The notes below the pieces were generated by a model, which did not search any database, was not told the origin of the DNA, and was given only the letters and a program-made list of their open reading frames with translations. A stretch of 64,000 nt of DNA from Micromonospora lupini str. Lupac 08 (GTDB lineage: Bacteria > Actinomycetota > Actinomycetes > Mycobacteriales > Micromonosporaceae): assembly GCF_000297395.2 (NCBI RefSeq), contig NZ_HF570108.1:3080106-3144105 (forward strand). Reading direction: 5' to 3'. Below are positions 43,023 through 54,538 of this stretch, one piece after another (positions within the stretch are counted from its first letter, which is position 1; each line of letters starts with the position of its first letter). The position numbers and the translations under genes are program-made.

Positions 43023-43843
43023 ACCTGAGCCGACGTGAGCAGGTGACCGGGCGGGTCTTCCTGATCGCCCTGATCCTCGTCACCCTGCTGCCGTTCGTGA
43101 GCATGCTCTCGGCCGCCCTGCAACCGCGTGGCACCGTGCCCGACGGGCTGGCCTGGCCGTCCGACCCGCAGTGGGGAAACTTCGCCGACGCGTTCACCGC
43201 CGCCAACATGGGCGCGCTGCTGCGCTCCAGCCTGCTCATCGTGGCCGGCGTCGTACCGGTGTCGGTGCTCATCGCCACCATGGCCGGCTTCGGGCTCGGC
43301 CAGCTCCGGGTGCCCGGCGGCCGGCTCGTCTTCGGCCTGCTGCTGCTCGGCCTCACCCTGCCGTTCGAGGCCGTGGTCACCCCGCTCTACTACCAGATGC
43401 AGGACTTCGGGCTGCTCAACACCCGGTGGGCCATCATCCTGCCGTTGATCGGCCTCTACATGCCGTTCGCGGTGTTCTGGATGCGTGCCCACTTCACCAA
43501 CGTGCCGGTCGAGCTGTCCGAGGCCGCCCGGGTGGACGGCAGCAGCACCTGGCAGTTGTTCTGGCGGGTCCAGGTGCCGCTGGCCCGCCCGGCCATCGCG
43601 TCGCTGACGATCCTGATGTTCCTGTGGACGTGGAACCAGTTCCTGCTCGCGATCGTCCTCGTCGACGACGCCAGCAAACGCACGATGGCCGGGGCGCTCG
43701 GGGCGTTCCAGGGCCAGTGGGGCACCGACGTGGTGCTGCTGTGCGCTGGTTCGCTGCTGATCCTCACCCCCACCCTCATCGTGTTCCTGATCTTCCAGCG
43801 ACAGTTCATCAAGGCCCTGATCCAGGGCTCACTGAAGGGATAG
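43019..43843 (+). CDS. CUT1 ABC importer permease (MalG type)
   Basis: A 274-residue membrane protein with six helices and EAA loop ELSEAARVDGSSTWQLFWRVQVP. Partner of the preceding permease. As in the first CUT1 operon, no ATPase gene follows; a shared ATPase elsewhere is expected. Confidence 0.9.
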   Translation: MNLSRREQVTGRVFLIALILVTLLPFVSMLSAALQPRGTVPDGLAWPSDPQWGNFADAFTAANMGALLRSSLLIVAGVVPVSVLIATMAGFGLGQLRVPGGRLVFGLLLLGLTLPFEAVVTPLYYQMQDFGLLNTRWAIILPLIGLYMPFAVFWMRAHFTNVPVELSEAARVDGSSTWQLFWRVQVPLARPAIASLTILMFLWTWNQFLLAIVLVDDASKRTMAGALGAFQGQWGTDVVLLCAGSLLILTPTLIVFLIFQRQFIKALIQGSLKG

Positions 43844-43846
43844 GCA

Positions 43847-45001
43847 GTGGCCACGCAGCCGCAGATCCACGGCGACGTCGACGAGCGCTACGGGCGCGTC
43901 GCCGACACCTTCCGCGACAACTTCACCTTCCGGTCCGAGGTCGGCGCCGCGGTCGCCCTCTACGTGCGGGGCCGCAAGGTCGTCGACCTGTACGGCGGGC
44001 TTGCCGATTCCCGCACCGGGCGGCCGTGGACGGCGCACACGCCTGCCGTCGTCTTCTCCTGCACCAAGGGGATCCTGGCGATCTGCGCGTACCTCCTGGT
44101 GCAGCAGGGGCGGCTCGACCTCGACGCGCCCGTGACGCACTACTGGCCGGAGTTCGGCAAGCACGGCAAGGCGGACATCCCCGTACGCATGCTGCTCACG
44201 CACCAGGCCGGCCTGCCGGCCCTGGACCGGCCCCTGACCCTCGACGAGGTGCTCGCGTGGGATCCGGTCATCGCGGCGATCGAGGCGCAGACGCCGCTGT
44301 GGCAGCCGGGCACCGCCCACAGCTACCACTCGATGACCTACGGGTGGCTCGTCGGCGAGGTCATCCACCGCGTCACCGGCCAGCTGCCCGGCGCGTACTT
44401 CCACGACACCGTCGCGCGGCCACTGGGACTGCGCACCTGGCTCGGCCTCCCCGCCAGCGAGCGCGACACCGTCGCCTGGGATCTGGCGCCACTGTCGAAC
44501 GCCGATCCGTTCGTCGAACCGGTCGCCGAGCGGGGCATCACCATGGGTGGCGCGTTCGCCTTTCCGGCCGACGCCGACGGGCTGGTCAGTTTCAACGACC
44601 CCGCCATCCAGGCCGCCGGCATCCCGGGCGCGGGCGCGGTGAGCACCGCCGACGGCCTGGCGCGGCTCTACGCGGCCTGCGTGTCCGACCTCCGGGGCGG
44701 GCCCCTGCTCACGCGCGCGTCGGTGGACGACGCGGTCGTCGTCCGCTCCCAGGGCCAGCAGCGGCACGGCCCGCCGGACACCGGCCAGCGCTGGGGCAGC
44801 GGCTTCCTGCTGCACTCGCCGCCGGCGCGGCCCCTGCTGGGAGAGCGCAGCTTCGGCCACGACGGCGCCGGAGGCAGCCTCGCCTTCGCCGACGCGGACC
44901 ACGAGGTGGGGTTCGGCTACGTGGTCAACCAGATGTACGGGGCCGACGACGAGCGCGCCAACCGGCTCACCGCTGCCGTCCGCTCCTGCCTCGACGCCTG
45001 A
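43847..45001 (+). CDS. Serine hydrolase, beta-lactamase/EstB family
   Basis: A 384-residue penicillin-binding-protein-like hydrolase without a signal peptide. The catalytic S-x-x-K is S71-C-T-K74 (FSCTKG); YHSMTYGW provides the Tyr motif and GHDGAGG the third, H-x-G motif. These define family VIII esterases. GTG start 3 nt after the permease stop, so it is probably the last gene of the LacI-controlled CUT1 operon. It may deacylate an imported sugar ester; this is inference. Confidence 0.85.
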   Translation: MATQPQIHGDVDERYGRVADTFRDNFTFRSEVGAAVALYVRGRKVVDLYGGLADSRTGRPWTAHTPAVVFSCTKGILAICAYLLVQQGRLDLDAPVTHYWPEFGKHGKADIPVRMLLTHQAGLPALDRPLTLDEVLAWDPVIAAIEAQTPLWQPGTAHSYHSMTYGWLVGEVIHRVTGQLPGAYFHDTVARPLGLRTWLGLPASERDTVAWDLAPLSNADPFVEPVAERGITMGGAFAFPADADGLVSFNDPAIQAAGIPGAGAVSTADGLARLYAACVSDLRGGPLLTRASVDDAVVVRSQGQQRHGPPDTGQRWGSGFLLHSPPARPLLGERSFGHDGAGGSLAFADADHEVGFGYVVNQMYGADDERANRLTAAVRSCLDA

Positions 45002-45152
45002 ACAGGCCGGATGCGGTGTGAGTCGGCGCCGCACGGGGTAGGGAGGACGTCGACGGCGGCCATGCGGCGAGACGCTGCCACGATCCGACGGAGTGACAAG
45101 CTGTGCGCGACTCCCACCTGCCGGCAGGCGCCGGCCGACACGGACGTCGGCG

Positions 45153-45866
45153 ATGACCGAGCCGACAGCCGACCCCGCCCACGCGTTGGCCGAGTTGAGC
45201 CGGATCCGACTCGACGAGGTCAGCCTCGACGACATGCTGCTCCGGGTGGCCACGCTGGCCAGCCGGAGCGTGCCCGGCGCCCGGGAGGTCTCGGTCACCC
45301 TCGTCCGGGCTCAGCTCGGTTGGACCGCGGCGTTCACCGGAGACCTGGCCCGCGAGCTGGACGAGTGGCAGTACGAGCAGCATCGGGGCCCGTGCCTGGA
45401 CGCCTCGGCCAGCGGCGACACCATCTCCGTGCCGGACATGACAGTCGAGCAGCGCTGGCCGCAATGGGCGCAGCGGGCGGGCGCCGTCGGCGTGGGCAGT
45501 TCGTTGTCGGTCGGGCTGCCGATCCAGGAGTCGGTGGTGGGGGCGCTCAACGTCTACGGCGGCCCGGCGAACGCCTTCGATCCGCCGGCGATCGCGGTCG
45601 CGGAGCACTTCGCCGCGTACGCGGCGGTGGCGCTGGCCAATGCCCACCTGTACGAAAGCGCCGCCACCCTGGCGGAGCAGATGCGGGAGGCGATGCGCAG
45701 TCGCGCGGTGATCGAGCAGGCCAAGGGGATCATCATGGGGGAGCGGCGGTGCACGCCGGACGAGGCGTTCGCGCTGCTGTCGAAGATCTCCCAGGACTCC
45801 AACCGCAAGGTGCGTGACGTCGCGGAGGCCCTCGTTGCCAGGGCGGTCCCGAGGGCTGGGGTGTGA
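45153..45866 (+). CDS. GAF-ANTAR regulator
   Basis: A 237-residue protein. A GAF sensor domain (~20-165, GPCLDASASGDTISVPDM) precedes an ANTAR RNA-binding domain (~172-230, RAVIEQAKGIIMGERRCTPDEAF). ANTAR domains act as antiterminators that bind paired RNA hairpins. The ANTAR core looks canonical. The ATG is chosen because the GAF domain begins soon after; a GTG 60 bases upstream is possible. Stop overlaps the next GTG. Confidence 0.88.
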   Translation: MTEPTADPAHALAELSRIRLDEVSLDDMLLRVATLASRSVPGAREVSVTLVRAQLGWTAAFTGDLARELDEWQYEQHRGPCLDASASGDTISVPDMTVEQRWPQWAQRAGAVGVGSSLSVGLPIQESVVGALNVYGGPANAFDPPAIAVAEHFAAYAAVALANAHLYESAATLAEQMREAMRSRAVIEQAKGIIMGERRCTPDEAFALLSKISQDSNRKVRDVAEALVARAVPRAGV

Positions 45867-46603
45867 GCGTGGGTTCAACCGATCAGGGAGATGGCGTGTT
45901 GTCGCCGACACAGGAGGGGCGGCCCGAGGCTCTGCGGGACGCACTGCTCGTCCTCGCCGGCCTGCCCGACGAATCTCCGGCACTGCCGGCCCACCTGCGC
46001 ACGATCGTCGCGCTGAGCGCCGCGGTGGTGGCGCCCGTCGACTTCGCCTCGGTGACCGTGCTGGCTGCGGAGGGCCCGCGCACCGAGGCGTCCAGCGCCG
46101 ACGCCGCCGACGAGATCGATCTGGCCCAGTACGCCGAGGACGCCGGGCCCTGCCTCGAGGCGGTGCGGTCGGCACGGACTGTCGGCGTGCCCGATGTGGC
46201 CGGCGTGGTGGTGTGGCCGGGCTTCCGGGACGTGGCCTGGCGGTACGGGGTCCGTGCCTCGCTGTCGATCCCGCTCTTCGCCGGCAGCGGCGCACCGGTC
46301 GCCGGGCTGAACCTCTACTCCCGTGACGTCACCGCCATGCGACAGCTGATCCAGCGGGTCGAATCCTGCTACGCCGGCGACTCCGCGGCGTCCGCCCGGC
46401 TGGACGCGGGCAGCGAGCAGCTTCTCGCGGGGCTCACGGAGGCGCTGCGCTGCCGCGACCTCGTCCAACGGGCGCTCGGTGTGCTGATGGACCGGGAGAA
46501 CGTCGCCGCCGGGCCGGCCTACCGGCGGCTGGTCGACGCGACCACCGCCGGCACGTCGTTGACCGGCACGGCTTCGGCCATTCTCCGTCAACACCTGAGC
46601 TGA
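45863..46603 (+). CDS. GAF-ANTAR-like regulator with divergent ANTAR domain
   Basis: A 246-residue protein with the same layout as its upstream neighbour: GAF at ~40-170 (GPCLEAVRSARTVGVPDV) and an ANTAR-like C-terminus (~188-246, RDLVQRALGVLMDREN). The conserved E-Q-A-K-G core of ANTAR is Q-R-A-L-G here, so a basic RNA-contact residue is lost. GTGA overlap with the upstream gene implies co-translation, perhaps as heterodimer partners. Confidence 0.82.
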   Translation: MSVGSTDQGDGVLSPTQEGRPEALRDALLVLAGLPDESPALPAHLRTIVALSAAVVAPVDFASVTVLAAEGPRTEASSADAADEIDLAQYAEDAGPCLEAVRSARTVGVPDVAGVVVWPGFRDVAWRYGVRASLSIPLFAGSGAPVAGLNLYSRDVTAMRQLIQRVESCYAGDSAASARLDAGSEQLLAGLTEALRCRDLVQRALGVLMDRENVAAGPAYRRLVDATTAGTSLTGTASAILRQHLS

Positions 46604-46698
46604 CGGCCGAGGACTGGACCGGTCGGGATCGTGCCTCGCGGACGCTGTCGACACCGGCGCGGGCGACACGTCGAAGGTGATCGACGGCCGAAAGGGTC

Positions 46699-46744
46699 GG
46701 CACCCCCGGGGCGCGCGGTACGTCCGCGACGCCCCGGGGGTGCC
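46699..46744. terminator. Bidirectional hairpin between convergent genes
   Basis: A perfect 14-bp stem, GGCACCCCCGGGGC and complement, with an 18-nt loop, between the ANTAR pair and the convergent xylanase gene. Confidence 0.8.
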
Positions 46745-46770
46745 GGGGTGGTGAGCTGAGAGGGGACGGG

Positions 46771-48946
<2,176 letters not shown>

Positions 48947-49954
48947 ATGAGTGCTGTCGAGGCAACGGCGGACGCCCGGGGTGGCGCGCTCAACGACTGG
49001 TTGCGGGAGCGCATCTCCCACGCGCTCTCCGAGTTCACCGCGGCCACCGCGCTCGTCGTCCTGTTCGTCGCGTTGAGTTTCGCCAGTCCCTACTTCCTGA
49101 CGGCGGACAACCTGTTCAACATCGGCGCGCAGACCGCGGTGATCGCCATCATCGCCGCCGCGCAGACGATGGTCATCATCACGCGGGGCATCGACCTGTC
49201 GGTCGGTTCGGTCGCCGCGCTCGCCGGTGTGGCGGGAGCGATGGTCGTCCGTGACCTGGGTTTCCCGCTCCTGGCGGCGACGGCGGTCGCGATCGGTGTC
49301 GGCGCCCTGGCCGGGCTGCTCAACGGCCTGCTGGTGACCGTCGCCCGGATTCCCCCGTTCATCGCGACGCTTGGCACGATGTCGGTCGGCCGGGGCCTGG
49401 TCTTCATCATGACCGGGGCGGTCGGTGTCTACGGTCTGCCCCGGTCGTTCCAACTGCTCGGCAACGGCGAGATCATCGGCATCCCGTTCGCCGTGGTGAT
49501 CACCGTGCTGGTCGCCGTCGGGGTCGCGTTCCTGCTCTCGCAGACCCGCTTCGGTCAGTACACCTACGCGATGGGGTCCAATCTGGAAGCCGCGCGCCGC
49601 TCGGGCATCGCGGTGGGCCGGAACCTGACCTACGTGTACGTCCTGGCGGGTGTGCTGGTCGGTCTGGGCGGCATGATCGCCGCCTCCCGGGTCAACTCCG
49701 GCCAGCCGAACTACGGCATCTCGTTGGAACTCGACGTCATCGCCGCAGCGGTCATCGGCGGCGCGAGCCTGTTCGGGGGGCAGGGCCGGATCGTCGGAAC
49801 CATCATCGGCGCCTTCCTCATCGCCCTGGTCCGCAACGGCGCCGTCCTGCTCGACATCAGCATCCACTACCAGCAGGTGATCGTCGGCCTGATCATCTGG
49901 GCCGCCGTCTACTTCGACCAGTACCGCCGTCGGCGGCTGGAGTCACGGGGCTGA
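48947..49954 (+). CDS. CUT2 sugar ABC importer permease (RbsC type)
   Basis: A 335-residue membrane protein with about ten helices, GIDLSVGSVAALAG and VIGGASLFGGQGRIVGT, typical of monosaccharide permeases. It is the first gene of the order permease-binding protein-ATPase. A single permease gene implies a homodimer, unlike the CUT2 system 20 kb upstream. Confidence 0.9.
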   Translation: MSAVEATADARGGALNDWLRERISHALSEFTAATALVVLFVALSFASPYFLTADNLFNIGAQTAVIAIIAAAQTMVIITRGIDLSVGSVAALAGVAGAMVVRDLGFPLLAATAVAIGVGALAGLLNGLLVTVARIPPFIATLGTMSVGRGLVFIMTGAVGVYGLPRSFQLLGNGEIIGIPFAVVITVLVAVGVAFLLSQTRFGQYTYAMGSNLEAARRSGIAVGRNLTYVYVLAGVLVGLGGMIAASRVNSGQPNYGISLELDVIAAAVIGGASLFGGQGRIVGTIIGAFLIALVRNGAVLLDISIHYQQVIVGLIIWAAVYFDQYRRRRLESRG

Positions 49955-49994
49955 CATGCCGTTCCCGGAGTTCGACAGAGGAAGGACGCACACC

Positions 49995-51047
49995 ATGTCA
50001 CACACCACCACCAGCCGACGGCCACGAGGGCGCCTCCTGCGCGCACAGGTCATCATCGCCGCCGCCGCGGCGACAGCTCTGCTCAGCGCGTGCGGCGGCG
50101 TCGAGGTCCGCGACGGAGGTGACGGCGCGTCCAAGGACGCGAGCGGTCCGCTGAAGCTCGCCGTCGTGCCGAAGGCTGTCGGGGCCGACTACTGGAACAC
50201 GGTGAAGGCGGGCGCCGAGTGCGCCGCGCAGCGGGCCGGCGACGTCACGGTCCAGTGGGACGGGGTGACGACCGAGACCGACGTCGAGGGTCAGGTCAAC
50301 CTCATCCAGAACTTCGTCACCAAGAAGGTCGACGGCATCGTCTACGCGGCGACCGACTCCAGCGCGCTGGCGCCCGCGACCGACCAGGCGCTCGCCGCGA
50401 AGATCCCGGTCGCGATGATCGACTCTGGCACCAGCCCGCAGCCGTCGGGCGTTCCCCTCTTCGCCACCGACAACCGTGCGTCGGCCACCGAGGCGGCGAA
50501 GTTGCTCGCCACCGAGCTGGGCCCCGGCAACCACCAGGTCGCCCTGGTCGAGTTCCAGCCCGGCTCGCAGACCAACACCGAGCGGGTCGACGGCTTCAAG
50601 GCCGGCCTCGCGCAGTTCCCCAACCTGAAGCTGGTCGGCCAGCAACCCAGCCGCAGCGACGTCAACGAGGCGCGGCGGGTCACCGAGAACATCCTCACCG
50701 CGAACCCGAACCTCGCCGGCATCTTCGCGGCGAACGAGCCGAGCGTGCTCGGCGCCGCGCAGGCCATCCAGGCGGCGGGCAAGTCCGGCAAGGTGGTCAT
50801 CATCGGGTGGGACGCCGCCCCGGACGAGGTCGCCGGGCTACGCAGCGGCCAGATCTCGGCGCTTGTCGTGCAGAACCCGTTCAAGATGGGCTACTTCGGC
50901 GTCGACAAGATGGTCAAGCACCTGCGGGACAAGGCGCCGTTGGCGTCGGCGGACACCGGCGTCACGTTCGTCACCAAGAAGAACATCGACTCGGCGGAGA
51001 TCAAGGCGGTGCTCGAGCCCAGCTGCGCCAACCCCCCGGTGCAGTGA
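49995..51047 (+). CDS. CUT2 sugar-binding lipoprotein
   Basis: A 350-residue LacI-fold binding lipoprotein. The signal peptide ends in the lipobox LLSAC. GADYWNTVKAGAECAA, IVYAATDSSAL and IIGWDAAPDEV line the sugar site. The ATG with AGAGGAAGGA 9 nt upstream is chosen; an ATG 39 bases earlier would spoil the signal peptide. Context (fucD, FadR-type regulator) suggests L-fucose or a related sugar, by inference. Confidence 0.88.
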   Translation: MSHTTTSRRPRGRLLRAQVIIAAAAATALLSACGGVEVRDGGDGASKDASGPLKLAVVPKAVGADYWNTVKAGAECAAQRAGDVTVQWDGVTTETDVEGQVNLIQNFVTKKVDGIVYAATDSSALAPATDQALAAKIPVAMIDSGTSPQPSGVPLFATDNRASATEAAKLLATELGPGNHQVALVEFQPGSQTNTERVDGFKAGLAQFPNLKLVGQQPSRSDVNEARRVTENILTANPNLAGIFAANEPSVLGAAQAIQAAGKSGKVVIIGWDAAPDEVAGLRSGQISALVVQNPFKMGYFGVDKMVKHLRDKAPLASADTGVTFVTKKNIDSAEIKAVLEPSCANPPVQ

Positions 51048-51856
51048 TGGCCACCGCCGCAACGGCCACCGCCGAGAACGACAAGCCGGCCGCCGGCGAC
51101 CCGCCGGTCCTCGAAGCCCGTGGCATCGTCAAGCGGTTCGGCCACGTCGAGGCGCTGCGCGGCGCCGACTTCACCGTCGGAAAGGGTGAGGTCGTCGCGC
51201 TCATCGGTGACAACGGCGCCGGAAAGAGCACGCTGATCAAGACGCTGTCGGGTGTGCACGCGCCCGACGAGGGTGAGATCCGGGTGGGTGGTCGTCCCGT
51301 CCACTTCGCGACGCCTGTGGACGCCCGGCGCGCGGGGGTGGAGACCGTCTACCAGGATCTCGCGGTCGCCGACGACCTCAGCGTCGCCGCCAACCTCTAC
51401 CTCGGGCGGGAGATCCTGCGCTCCGGGCCGCTCGGCCGGCTGGGGCTGCTCGACAAGCGCGCCATGCGGCAGGGGGCCGCCGCCGCCCTCGCCGAGCTGG
51501 GCGTACGGATCCCCCGGGTCACCACGCCGATCGCGATGCTGTCCGGTGGTCAGCGACAGTGCGTGGCGGTGGCACGGGCGATCATCTGGGCGACGAACGT
51601 GGTCATCCTCGACGAACCGACCGCTGCGTTGGGCGTCGTGCAGACCGGGCGGGTGCTCGACGTCGTGCGCCGGGCCCGGGACGCGGGCATGTCGGTGGTG
51701 CTGGTCAGCCACAACATGCCGCAGGTGCTCGAGATCGCCGACCGGGTGGAGGTGCTGCGCCTGGGCCGGCGGGCCGCCCGGCTGCGTGCCGACGAGGTCA
51801 CCACCGACGACCTGGTCGCGGCGATGACCGGGAGCAGCGGCGCGGAGCGGGACTAG
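51047..51856 (+). CDS. CUT2 sugar ABC importer ATPase, single domain (FrcA type)
   Basis: A 269-residue ATPase. Walker A is GDNGAGKST, signature LSGGQRQ, Walker B VVILDEPTAAL. Unlike RbsA it has one nucleotide-binding domain, as in FrcA-type importers, so it must dimerise. The ATG overlaps the preceding stop by one base (TGATG). Confidence 0.9.
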   Translation: MATAATATAENDKPAAGDPPVLEARGIVKRFGHVEALRGADFTVGKGEVVALIGDNGAGKSTLIKTLSGVHAPDEGEIRVGGRPVHFATPVDARRAGVETVYQDLAVADDLSVAANLYLGREILRSGPLGRLGLLDKRAMRQGAAAALAELGVRIPRVTTPIAMLSGGQRQCVAVARAIIWATNVVILDEPTAALGVVQTGRVLDVVRRARDAGMSVVLVSHNMPQVLEIADRVEVLRLGRRAARLRADEVTTDDLVAAMTGSSGAERD

Positions 51857-51866
51857 GTGTTGGCGG

Positions 51867-51933
51867 TCGCCCGCCCGTGACCGCGCGCGGTGGACCGGTA
51901 TCGGGTCCGCCGGCGCGCGGGACGGGCGGGCGA
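51867..51933. terminator. Long bidirectional hairpin between convergent genes
   Basis: TCGCCCGCCCGT pairs perfectly with ACGGGCGGGCGA, and inner segments (CGCGCG, GGACC) pair further. It lies between the ATPase stop and the convergent regulator's stop. Confidence 0.8.
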
Positions 51934-52656
51934 TCACTGCGGCTGTGCGTCGACGCCCGTCTCACCCTCGTCGGGGACCCCCTGTAGCGATTCCTCCACA
52001 CCGATCAGGTGGTTGGCCATCCGGGTGCGGGCCCGCTCCGGGTCGCGCGCCCGGAGAGCCTTCAGGATCGCCACGTGCTCGTCGTGGGTACGCCGGTCCG
52101 CGCCCTCCTCGTGCAGGCTTCGCCAGAGCCGCCCGCGGAGGGTCCGCCCGGCGAACGCCTCGATCAGGCCGATCAGCACCGGGTTGTCGGCGTGTGCGGC
52201 GATGATCCGGTGGAACGCGATGTCGATTTCCATGATCCGCTCATGGTCCTGCGGAGACCGACCGGCGATCCGGGCCGCCTCGTCGAGCAGCTCCCCGGCC
52301 TGGGCGAGGGCCTCGTCGGTGATCCGGGTCGCCGCCAACCGGGCGGCCTCGCACTCGAGCAGGCGGCGGACGGTGTGGATGTGCCGCCCGTCGCCCTGGC
52401 CCTGGAAGTCGACGACGAAGCCCATCGGGGCCAGCAGCTGCGGCGCGTCGAGGTTGGTGACGTACGTGCCGTCGCCCTGGCGGATGTTGACGATGCCGAG
52501 GATCGACAGCGCCGACATCCCCTCGCGCAGCGATCCCCGCGAGACGCCGAGGGACTCGGCGAGGTCCTTCTCGATGGGCAGCCGATCCCCGGGCTTGAAC
52601 GTCCCTTCGAGGATCATCCGTTTGATGCCGTTCACCACTTCGTCGGTGCGGGACAT
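51934..52656 (-). CDS. GntR-family regulator, FadR/FCD subfamily
   Basis: A 240-residue regulator. The winged helix (~5-70) has RLPIEKDLAESLGVSRGSLREGMSAL. The FCD domain (~85-225) shows metal-site residues in EIDIAFHRII, THDEHVAIL and MANHLIG. AGGAGGT precedes the ATG, 8 nt after the fucD stop, so it is co-transcribed with fucD. It likely senses a fucose-pathway acid and controls fucD and the CUT2 importer. Confidence 0.9.
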   Translation of the reverse strand: MSRTDEVVNGIKRMILEGTFKPGDRLPIEKDLAESLGVSRGSLREGMSALSILGIVNIRQGDGTYVTNLDAPQLLAPMGFVVDFQGQGDGRHIHTVRRLLECEAARLAATRITDEALAQAGELLDEAARIAGRSPQDHERIMEIDIAFHRIIAAHADNPVLIGLIEAFAGRTLRGRLWRSLHEEGADRRTHDEHVAILKALRARDPERARTRMANHLIGVEESLQGVPDEGETGVDAQPQ

Positions 52657-52664
52657 GACACCTC

Positions 52665-54059
52665 CTAGCGGCCGGCGGGGGTGGCCGTCCCACCCGCGAT
52701 GACGTACGGCTCCGGAGATGACACCGTAGCCGGCTCCGCCGCGGCCCAGTAGAGGCCATCGGGGAACCGGTACTGCGCGATCGACGCGGGGTGCATCCGG
52801 GTGGAGTAGCCGGGCGTGCTGGGCAGCACGTAACCGGTGCCCCAGCCGGTGTCCCGGACGACACACGGATCGGTGAAGTGCTCGTGCAGGTGGTCGACGA
52901 ACTCGGTCACACGGCCGGTGAGATCGCCCGAGATCGCGACGTAGTCGAGCACCGACACGTGCTGGACCATCTCGCAGAGCCCGACACCGCCGGCGTGCGG
53001 GCACACCGGGACGTCGAACTTCGCGGCGAGCAGCAGCACGGCGACGATCTCGTTGATGCTGGCCAGCCGGCCGGTGTCCAACTGGCAGAAGTCGATGGCC
53101 TCGGCCTGGAACAACTGCTTGAACATCACCCGGTTGTGGCAGTGCTCGCCGGTGGCGACGCCCACGGGAGCGACGGCACGGCGTACGGCGGCGTGGCCGA
53201 GGATGTCGTCCGGGCTGGTCGGTTCCTCGATCCACAGTGGCGAGAACTGGGCGAGGGCCTTGACCCACTCGATGGCCTGGTCGACGTCCCACACCTGGTT
53301 GGCGTCGATCATCAGGTTGCGGTGCGGGCCGAGGATCTCCCGGGCGATCCGACACCGCCGGATGTCGTCGTCGAGGTCGGCGCCGACCTTGAGCTTGACG
53401 TAGCCGTAGCCGGAGTCGACGGCCTCCTGGCACAGTCGGCGCAGCTTGTCGTCGCCGTAGCCGAGCCAACCCGCCGAGGTGGTGTACGCCGGGTAGCCGG
53501 TGCGCGCCAACTCGGCCAGGCGGTCGGCCTTCGTGCTCTGCTTGGCGCGCAGGATGGCCAGCGCCTCGTCCCGGGTCAGCGCGTCGGACAGGTAGCGCAG
53601 GTCGGCGATGTCGACGAGTTGCTCGGGGGACATGTCGGTGAGCAGCCGCCACAGCGGCTTGTCCGCGAGTCGGGCCGCCAGGTCCCAGGCCGCGTTCAGC
53701 ACGGCGGCCAGCGACAGGTGGATGACGCCCTTCTCCGGACCGAGCCAGCGCAGCTGGGAGTCGGAGGTGAGCAGGCGGTAGACGGCACCCATGTCGGCGG
53801 CCATCGTCGTCACGTCCAGGCCCACCAGGCGGTGGGCCTGGTGCGCCGCCGCCGCGACGACGATGTCGTTGCCCCGGCCGATGGTGAAGGTGAGGCCGTG
53901 CCCCGCCAGCGGGGCGCCGGCGCTGTCGACGCCGTCGGTGTGCAGGACGACGTAGGCCGCGGAGTAGTCGCCGTCCTTGTTCATGGCGTCGGACCCGTCA
54001 GCGGTCAGCGAGGTGGGGAAGCGGACGTCCTCGACGGTGACGCCAGTGATCTGCGGCAT
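52665..54059 (-). CDS. fucD: L-fuconate dehydratase
   Basis: A 464-residue enolase-superfamily enzyme converting L-fuconate to 2-keto-3-deoxy-L-fuconate. K222 and K224 (VKLKVG), D252 (IDANQVWD), E278 (WIEEP), E305 (TGEH), D328 and H355 (CPHAGGVG) correspond, with a constant offset of four, to the catalytic and Mg ligands I recall for the Xanthomonas campestris enzyme. The N-terminal [14 protein letters not shown] is family-specific. First gene of a fucD-gntR operon; the lactonase and fucose dehydrogenase it needs are ~32 kb away. Confidence 0.94.
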   Translation of the reverse strand: MPQITGVTVEDVRFPTSLTADGSDAMNKDGDYSAAYVVLHTDGVDSAGAPLAGHGLTFTIGRGNDIVVAAAAHQAHRLVGLDVTTMAADMGAVYRLLTSDSQLRWLGPEKGVIHLSLAAVLNAAWDLAARLADKPLWRLLTDMSPEQLVDIADLRYLSDALTRDEALAILRAKQSTKADRLAELARTGYPAYTTSAGWLGYGDDKLRRLCQEAVDSGYGYVKLKVGADLDDDIRRCRIAREILGPHRNLMIDANQVWDVDQAIEWVKALAQFSPLWIEEPTSPDDILGHAAVRRAVAPVGVATGEHCHNRVMFKQLFQAEAIDFCQLDTGRLASINEIVAVLLLAAKFDVPVCPHAGGVGLCEMVQHVSVLDYVAISGDLTGRVTEFVDHLHEHFTDPCVVRDTGWGTGYVLPSTPGYSTRMHPASIAQYRFPDGLYWAAAEPATVSSPEPYVIAGGTATPAGR

Positions 54060-54081
54060 GCGCTCCTCGCCCGACTAGGCT

Positions 54082-54100
54082 AAAGATCTGATGATCATTT
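54082..54100. promoter_or_regulatory. Operator-like dyad at the fucD transcription start
   Basis: AAAGATC and GATCATTT form a near-palindrome around TGAT, just downstream of the predicted -10 box of fucD. On the fucD strand it contains CATCAGATCTTT, a motif also seen in the CUT2 region and farther up the fucD promoter. Confidence 0.55.
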
Positions 54101-54102
54101 GG

Positions 54103-54132
54103 AGTATACGGAGGCCCGATCGGGTGCGTCAA
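54103..54132 (-). promoter_or_regulatory. fucD promoter
   Basis: On the minus strand TTGACG (-35) and TATACT (-10) are separated by 18 nt, an excellent match for a housekeeping promoter. Predicted initiation falls within the dyad just downstream. Confidence 0.65.
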
Positions 54133-54150
54133 CGACATCGATCGACCGGT

Positions 54151-54174
54151 GCCAATATAGATCCTATGATTGGC
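54151..54174. promoter_or_regulatory. Second operator-like dyad upstream of fucD
   Basis: GCCAATATAG and CTATGATTGGC form an inverted repeat around ATC, with one extra base in one arm. It lies upstream of the predicted -35 box and contains CATAGGATCTAT on the fucD strand, like the other two candidate GntR sites. Confidence 0.55.
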
Positions 54175-54538
54175 GCACTCCGGCGGAGTGCGGTGACCGC
54201 ATCCGTTCCCCGCCCGCCGGGGTGTCCGCCGGGCCCGTCGGACGAACCCGCGCGGAGAGGCCGCGACGGGGGTCGGGTGGCACCGCCGCTGCTTGCCGAC
54301 CCTCTCGCAGGGCGGCCGACCTGCTCCGCCGCGCTGCGGACCGGGTCGGCCGGCAGCGCCCCGGCCGGCACCGCGAACGTCGATGAGGCCCGATGAAGAT
54401 TGGATGTTCACCGCGACGGCCGACGGCGGCCGCGAAAGGCGTTACCGATGCGGTTGAGTTGATACATCGCATCTTTGTGGACGCCGGGTGCCGTCGGTGA
54501 GTCTCGGTCAGCGGGGGCGTATGTCGGTCTCGTCCGGA

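Larger units (their letters stand above)
54060..54538. promoter_or_regulatory. fucD control region and gap to the arsenic genes
   Basis: A 479-bp gap. The first ~115 bp next to fucD are AT-rich and hold its promoter and operator-like dyads. The remainder, up to the arsC stop, shows no convincing gene or hairpin. Confidence 0.6.

Noticed and set aside
54091..54538. Open frames of about 100 codons between fucD and arsC
   Set aside because: Arg/Pro-rich translations on both strands without family motifs; part of the span is the fucD promoter.
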